64,000 nt of DNA, from assembly GCF_002234405.1 (NCBI RefSeq), contig NZ_NMQT01000091.1, positions 1-64,000 of the forward strand. Direction: 5' to 3'. The DNA is from Amycolatopsis thailandensis. GTDB taxonomy: Bacteria; Actinomycetota; Actinomycetes; Mycobacteriales; Pseudonocardiaceae. The notes beneath the pieces were generated by a model. It was given only the letters and a program-made list of their open reading frames with translations. It was not told the DNA's origin and searched no databases. Every line of letters starts with the position of its first letter. Position 1 is the first letter of the stretch. The position numbers and the translations under genes are program-made. Shown here in pieces: positions 60,584 through 64,000 of this stretch.

Positions 60584-61258
60584 GTGACCGAAGACCGGCG
60601 GGAACGCGCCGAACGCATCCTCGACGCCGCCGCCGACCTGCTCCTGCGGCACGGCTACCGGCGGGTGACCGTGGAGGACGTCGCGGAGCACGCCGGCGTC
60701 GGCAAGGGAACCCTGTACCTGCACTGGAAGACCCGTGAACAGCTGTTCCTCGCGGTGATGCTGCGTGAGGCGGCCCGGTCCATCGAAGACCTGACACAGG
60801 CGTTCGAAGACGATCCAGAACTCACGTTGCTGCACCGCATGACCCGCACCCAGTTCCTCAACGTCGTGCGCAGGCCCCTGCTCCACGCGCCGTACCTCGC
60901 CGACTCCGGCGTGCTGGGCAAGCTCGCGGCGAAGCTCCACGACAACCAGGATCCCCGGCACCACGAGGCGTTCCTGGACTATCTGCGGTCGCAGGCCGAG
61001 CACGGGCTGATCCGCACCGATCTGAAGGTCGAAGACCTGGCGACGGCGTATCAAGCCGTCCTGCACGGTTTCCTGCTCGCCCCAGCGGCCGCGGATCCCG
61101 AAGCCGCGGCCGGACTGCTGGCCGACACCGTCGCTCGCGCGTTCCAGCCGACAGCCTCTCCGCCTGCCTCGAAGGTGCGCGCGGCGGCACCGGACGCCAT
61201 CGCCCTCTTCCGCGCGACCGCGGAAATCGACCGCGCCAACCTCCGGCGCGCTTACTGA
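60584..61258 (+). CDS. TetR-family transcriptional regulator
   Basis: This 224-residue TetR protein has the HTH RILDAAADLLLRHGYRRVTVEDVAEHAGVGKGTLYLHWKTREQLF and a helical ligand domain. A leaderless promoter with a palindrome lies directly upstream. The LLM oxidoreductase gene follows after 12 bases on the same strand and is likely co-regulated. Confidence 0.9.
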   Translation: MTEDRRERAERILDAAADLLLRHGYRRVTVEDVAEHAGVGKGTLYLHWKTREQLFLAVMLREAARSIEDLTQAFEDDPELTLLHRMTRTQFLNVVRRPLLHAPYLADSGVLGKLAAKLHDNQDPRHHEAFLDYLRSQAEHGLIRTDLKVEDLATAYQAVLHGFLLAPAAADPEAAAGLLADTVARAFQPTASPPASKVRAAAPDAIALFRATAEIDRANLRRAY

Positions 61259-61270
61259 CGGGAGCCGCGC

Positions 61271-62194
61271 ATGCGGACCGGAATCCTCCTCGACGAAATC
61301 GGTGTCCCCTTCGGCGACGTCGTCGCGCAAGCGAAAGAAGCCGAGCGGCTGGGCTACGACGCGATCTGGCTCGCGCAACGCGGTGGCTGGGACGCGCTCA
61401 CCGCGTTGACCGCGCTGGGCGTGGCCGCGCCGGGTCTCGCACTGGGCACTTCGGTGATCCCCACCTACCCGCGCCATCCGATCTCCTTGGCGGCACAGGC
61501 TTTGACGCTGCAAGCGGCCACCGGCGCCCCCGTCTCCCTCGGCGTCGGGCTGAGCCACCGGCCGATCATCGAAGACCAGTACGGCTACTCCTTCGACCGC
61601 CCGATCCGGCACCTGCGCGAGTACCTCCAGGCACTAAACCCTTTGCTACACAAAGAAAAGGCCGACGTGTACGGCGAAACCCTGACCGCCGTCGGCACCA
61701 TCGAGGCACCTGGCGCCGAGCCGCCTTCGGTCCTCGTCGGCGCGTTGAGCCCGCTGTCACTGAAGGTGACCGGGACCTACTCCGACGGCGTCGTGTCCAC
61801 CTGGGCGGGCGCCCGTTCGCTGGCGGAGTACATCGTCCCGACGCTGCAGAAGGCCGCGTCCGTCGCCGGACGCCCGGCGCCGCGGATCGTCAGCGGGCAG
61901 CTCATCTCCGTCACCGGCGATCCCGACGGACCGCGGAACTGGGTCGCCGAGAACTACGGCATGGCCGCGAACATCCCGGCTTACCAGGCTGTCTTCACTC
62001 GCGACCGGGTCGACGGCCCCGGCGGGACGGTGATCGCGGGCGACGAGGAGTTCGTGCGAGCGAGGGTCCGCGAACTCGAAGACGCCGGTGCGACGGAGCT
62101 GCTCCTGATGCCGGTGGGCACGCCTGAAGAACAGACTCGCACCCGGGAACTATTCAGTTCCCCAGCAGCCGCAGGTGCTCGTCGGTCAGCTTGA
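61271..62194 (+). CDS. LLM-class F420-type oxidoreductase
   Basis: This 307-residue protein has the luciferase-like TIM-barrel pattern: GILLDEIGVPFGDVVAQAKEAERLGYDAIWLAQRGGWDALT, GTSVIPTYPRHPISLAAQAL, VSLGVGLSHRPIIEDQYGYS, and a C-terminal AVFTRDRVDGPGGTVIAGDEEFV. Such actinomycete enzymes commonly use F420 to oxidise or reduce small molecules. GGGAG precedes the ATG. Its 3' end overlaps the convergent aldo/keto reductase by 41 bases. Substrate unknown. Confidence 0.88.
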   Translation: MRTGILLDEIGVPFGDVVAQAKEAERLGYDAIWLAQRGGWDALTALTALGVAAPGLALGTSVIPTYPRHPISLAAQALTLQAATGAPVSLGVGLSHRPIIEDQYGYSFDRPIRHLREYLQALNPLLHKEKADVYGETLTAVGTIEAPGAEPPSVLVGALSPLSLKVTGTYSDGVVSTWAGARSLAEYIVPTLQKAASVAGRPAPRIVSGQLISVTGDPDGPRNWVAENYGMAANIPAYQAVFTRDRVDGPGGTVIAGDEEFVRARVRELEDAGATELLLMPVGTPEEQTRTRELFSSPAAAGARRSA

Positions 62195-62966
62195 CCTCGG
62201 CGGCGGCGAAGTTCTCCTCCAGATGCGGGATCTTCGCCGTCCCGGGGATCGGCAGGATCACCGGCGACCTCGCGAGCAACCACGCCAGCCCCACCTGCGC
62301 CGTGGTCACCCCGAGTTCCGCGGCGACGGCGGCGATCTCGTTGGTGGCGCCAGAAGCAGCGCCGAGCACCGGACGCCAAGGCAGGAAAGCGATCCCGGCC
62401 GCCTCGCACGCCTCCAGGACCGCTTCGTGCTCGCGGTCGAGAAGGCTGTAGCGGTTCTGCACGCTCGCGATGTCCACGATCTCCCGAGCCCGCGCGAGTT
62501 CGTCCACCGTGATCTCGGACAGCCCGATCCGGCCGATCTTGCCGGCGTCGCGCAGGTCCCGAAGGGCGCCGAGCTGGTCGGCCAGCGGGGTTTCCGGGTC
62601 GATGCGGTGCAGTTGCAGCAGCTCGATCCGCTCGACGCGCAGCCGCCTCAGCCCGTCGTCCACCTGCACGCGCAGGGACTCCGGGCGTGCGTCGTACTTC
62701 CAGTCGTCCCCGGTTCGCACGACGCCGACCTTCGTGGTGACCACCAGGTCGTCCGGGTACGGGTGGAGCGCTTCGGCGAGCAGCTCCTCGTTCGCTCCCC
62801 CGCCGTAGAGATGCGCGGTGTCGATCAGCGTGATGCCGAGTTCGACAGCGCGCCGGGCGACGGCGATCGCGTTCTCGCGCGCTGGTCCGGCTTCGGTGGG
62901 CAGGTGCATGGCGCCGAAGCCGAGGCGGCGCACGGTCAGGTCTCCGCCGATGGCGAACTCGTCCAT
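62154..62966 (-). CDS. Aldo/keto reductase
   Basis: This 270-residue AKR has VRRLGFGAMHLPTEAGPARE, GITLIDTAHLYGGGANEELLAEAL with Asp and Tyr, VVTTKVGVVRTGDDW with Lys, LQLHRIDPETPLADQLGALRDL with His, and VLPIPGTAKIPHLEENFAA near the end for NADP binding. It reduces aldehydes or ketones. The ATG is at 62964-62966, 10 bases from the PucR-like gene's stop on the same strand, so the two may be one unit. Confidence 0.9.
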   Translation of the reverse strand: MDEFAIGGDLTVRRLGFGAMHLPTEAGPARENAIAVARRAVELGITLIDTAHLYGGGANEELLAEALHPYPDDLVVTTKVGVVRTGDDWKYDARPESLRVQVDDGLRRLRVERIELLQLHRIDPETPLADQLGALRDLRDAGKIGRIGLSEITVDELARAREIVDIASVQNRYSLLDREHEAVLEACEAAGIAFLPWRPVLGAASGATNEIAAVAAELGVTTAQVGLAWLLARSPVILPIPGTAKIPHLEENFAAAEVKLTDEHLRLLGN

Positions 62967-62976
62967 GACGGAAAAC

Positions 62977-64000
62977 CTAGCGCAGCGGATCCCTCGGCGC
63001 GGGCAGATGCGAGGTGTCCGGGAACATGTGGAGCGCGCGCAAAGCGGCGCCGAGTTCGGCGATGTCGGACGGGTCGGTCAGCGAACGGCCCAGTTCCTCG
63101 GAGATCCGCTTCAGCCGGTGCCGGATCGTGTTGGGGTGACAGAACATCCGCTCCGACGTCAGTTTCGTGGAGCCCTGGCATTCGAACCACGCCCGCAACG
63201 TCAGCAGCAGCACGTTCCGGTCGTCGCCGGGCAGGTCCAGGATCGGCCGCAGCACGTGGTGCGCGAGCTGGACCGACGCCTCCGGCGCGCTGGCGACGAG
63301 CCCGGCGAGCGGGGATTCGTTGAACTGCACCATTCCCTTCGTCCCCGGCATCATGCTGGAGAGCGCGACCCGCGCGAGATGCAGGGCTCGGGAAGTGTTC
63401 CCGAGGCCGGTGAAGACCGGGCTGACGCCGATCCGGCCGGTCTGGTTCTCCCGCAACAGCTCGATGATCACCTGGGAAGCCGAAGGATCCCGCATGGACA
63501 CGACGCCGACCTGGAGGTCCGGGGTGAGCCGCCAGGCGGACGCGTGGTGCCGGTCGCGGAGCCGGTTTTCGATCTGGGGCAACGGTTCGTGCCCGACGCG
63601 CGGGGTCTCCGCGGCGACGACCACATAGGTCCCGTCGAGCGAGAGTTCCAGCACCCGCGCGATGTCCCACAGCGTGCCCTCGGTGGCCGTGCCGCCGGCG
63701 AACAGCGCCTCGATCAACGCGGAGCGCCTGCTTTGGTGCGCCAGCAAGAGTTCGGCGGTGGTGTCGCGGTAGGTCGTCGTCAGCGCCTCCGCGTAGTCGT
63801 CGATCAGCGCCCAGATCGCCGACGTCGCGGCGACGAGACCGCGGAGGTCCTGATGGTCGTCCGAAGCGGTCAGTTCGACGAACCGGCTCCACACCTCGGT
63901 GAGCCCGATCCGGTACGCCCGCAGGAGTTCCGGCAGCGGAGCGCCTTGCAGCGCCCGTGCGCGCCCGGTCGCCCGCGCCTGCGCGAGGTCGGGTTCTTCG
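62977..64000 (-). CDS. PucR/CdaR-type regulator, N-terminus beyond the window
   Basis: About 341 codons are visible; the frame is open to the window end, so the start lies outside. The first visible part (ARATGRARALQGAPLPELLR then AYRIGLTEVWSRFVEL) matches the N-terminal domain of PucR-like proteins. A GGDEF-like middle follows, then the HTH_30 end: VLLLTLRAWFECQGSTKLTSERMFCHPNTIRHRLKRISEELGRSLTDP. The Met-like GTG at 63894 is therefore internal. Such regulators control purine, sugar acid or other catabolic genes. The next gene downstream is an aldo/keto reductase. Confidence 0.88.
   Translation of the reverse strand, partial: EEPDLAQARATGRARALQGAPLPELLRAYRIGLTEVWSRFVELTASDDHQDLRGLVAATSAIWALIDDYAEALTTTYRDTTAELLLAHQSRRSALIEALFAGGTATEGTLWDIARVLELSLDGTYVVVAAETPRVGHEPLPQIENRLRDRHHASAWRLTPDLQVGVVSMRDPSASQVIIELLRENQTGRIGVSPVFTGLGNTSRALHLARVALSSMMPGTKGMVQFNESPLAGLVASAPEASVQLAHHVLRPILDLPGDDRNVLLLTLRAWFECQGSTKLTSERMFCHPNTIRHRLKRISEELGRSLTDPSDIAELGAALRALHMFPDTSHLPAPRDPLR

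Noticed and set aside
1..64000. tRNA, rRNA or CRISPR array
   Set aside because: No cloverleaf, rRNA or regularly spaced repeats were seen by eye; a covariance search was not possible.

Overview
The window is high-GC DNA with dense, often overlapping genes on both strands and many GTG starts. The gene families point to an actinomycete, most likely Amycolatopsis or a near relative in the Pseudonocardiales: an EspG-type ESX chaperone, a conservon (histidine-kinase-like protein, roadblock, DUF742, GTPase) with a P450 pair, a SigK/RskA pair, a DUF222-HNH protein, bacterial Ku, an AfsR/SARP regulator and an Rv0909-like antitoxin. This is inferred from families, not from a database match.

Layout. 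1-1.2 kb: end of a Gly-rich ESX-associated protein, then EspG. 1.2-6.4 kb (minus): six-gene conservon cvnA-B-C-D followed by two cytochromes P450, all overlapping. 6.5-9.8 kb: TetR remnant, two secreted trypsin-like proteases and a PH-like membrane protein whose start is unresolved. 10.1-16.7 kb: a 2,215-residue LamG-repeat protein without a signal peptide. 16.7-21.3 kb: HPF-like protein, STAS protein, SigK/RskA, and a MarR/P450 divergent pair with two operator-like palindromes. 21.1-26 kb: CsbD, glyoxalase-like protein, hydrolase, LysE exporter, B3/B4 protein, Ku, YggT. 26-30.7 kb: the most interesting locus, an AfsR/SARP regulator followed by a 40-residue peptide gene and a stand-alone SagB-type flavin dehydrogenase whose N-terminus resembles a peptide-recognition domain. 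This looks like a minimal RiPP system with no YcaO cyclase. A small minus-strand gene with its own terminator may lie opposite the regulator. 30.7-43 kb: HNH protein, frameshifted methyltransferase, MerR, metal-type genes (DUF305, ArsR, CDF), AlkZ-like protein, epoxide hydrolase, Nudix, MFS/MocR pair, SSB, cupin, TetR. 43-45.1 kb: membrane protein, then about 1.1 kb of apparently decayed DNA. 45.1-64 kb: housekeeping and accessory genes, including ArsR/DinB, RecQ, adenosine deaminase-like protein, lytic transglycosylase, MoxR/VWA, two MFS exporters, a WYL regulator with aldo/keto reductase, a TetR-LLM unit and a PucR-like regulator cut by the window end.

Regulation. At least fourteen genes have a TAnnnT-like -10 hexamer (GATAGT once) ending 6-8 bases before the start codon and no ribosome-binding site, so leaderless translation appears common. 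Several convergent gene pairs share long, nearly perfect inverted repeats that probably end transcription in both directions.
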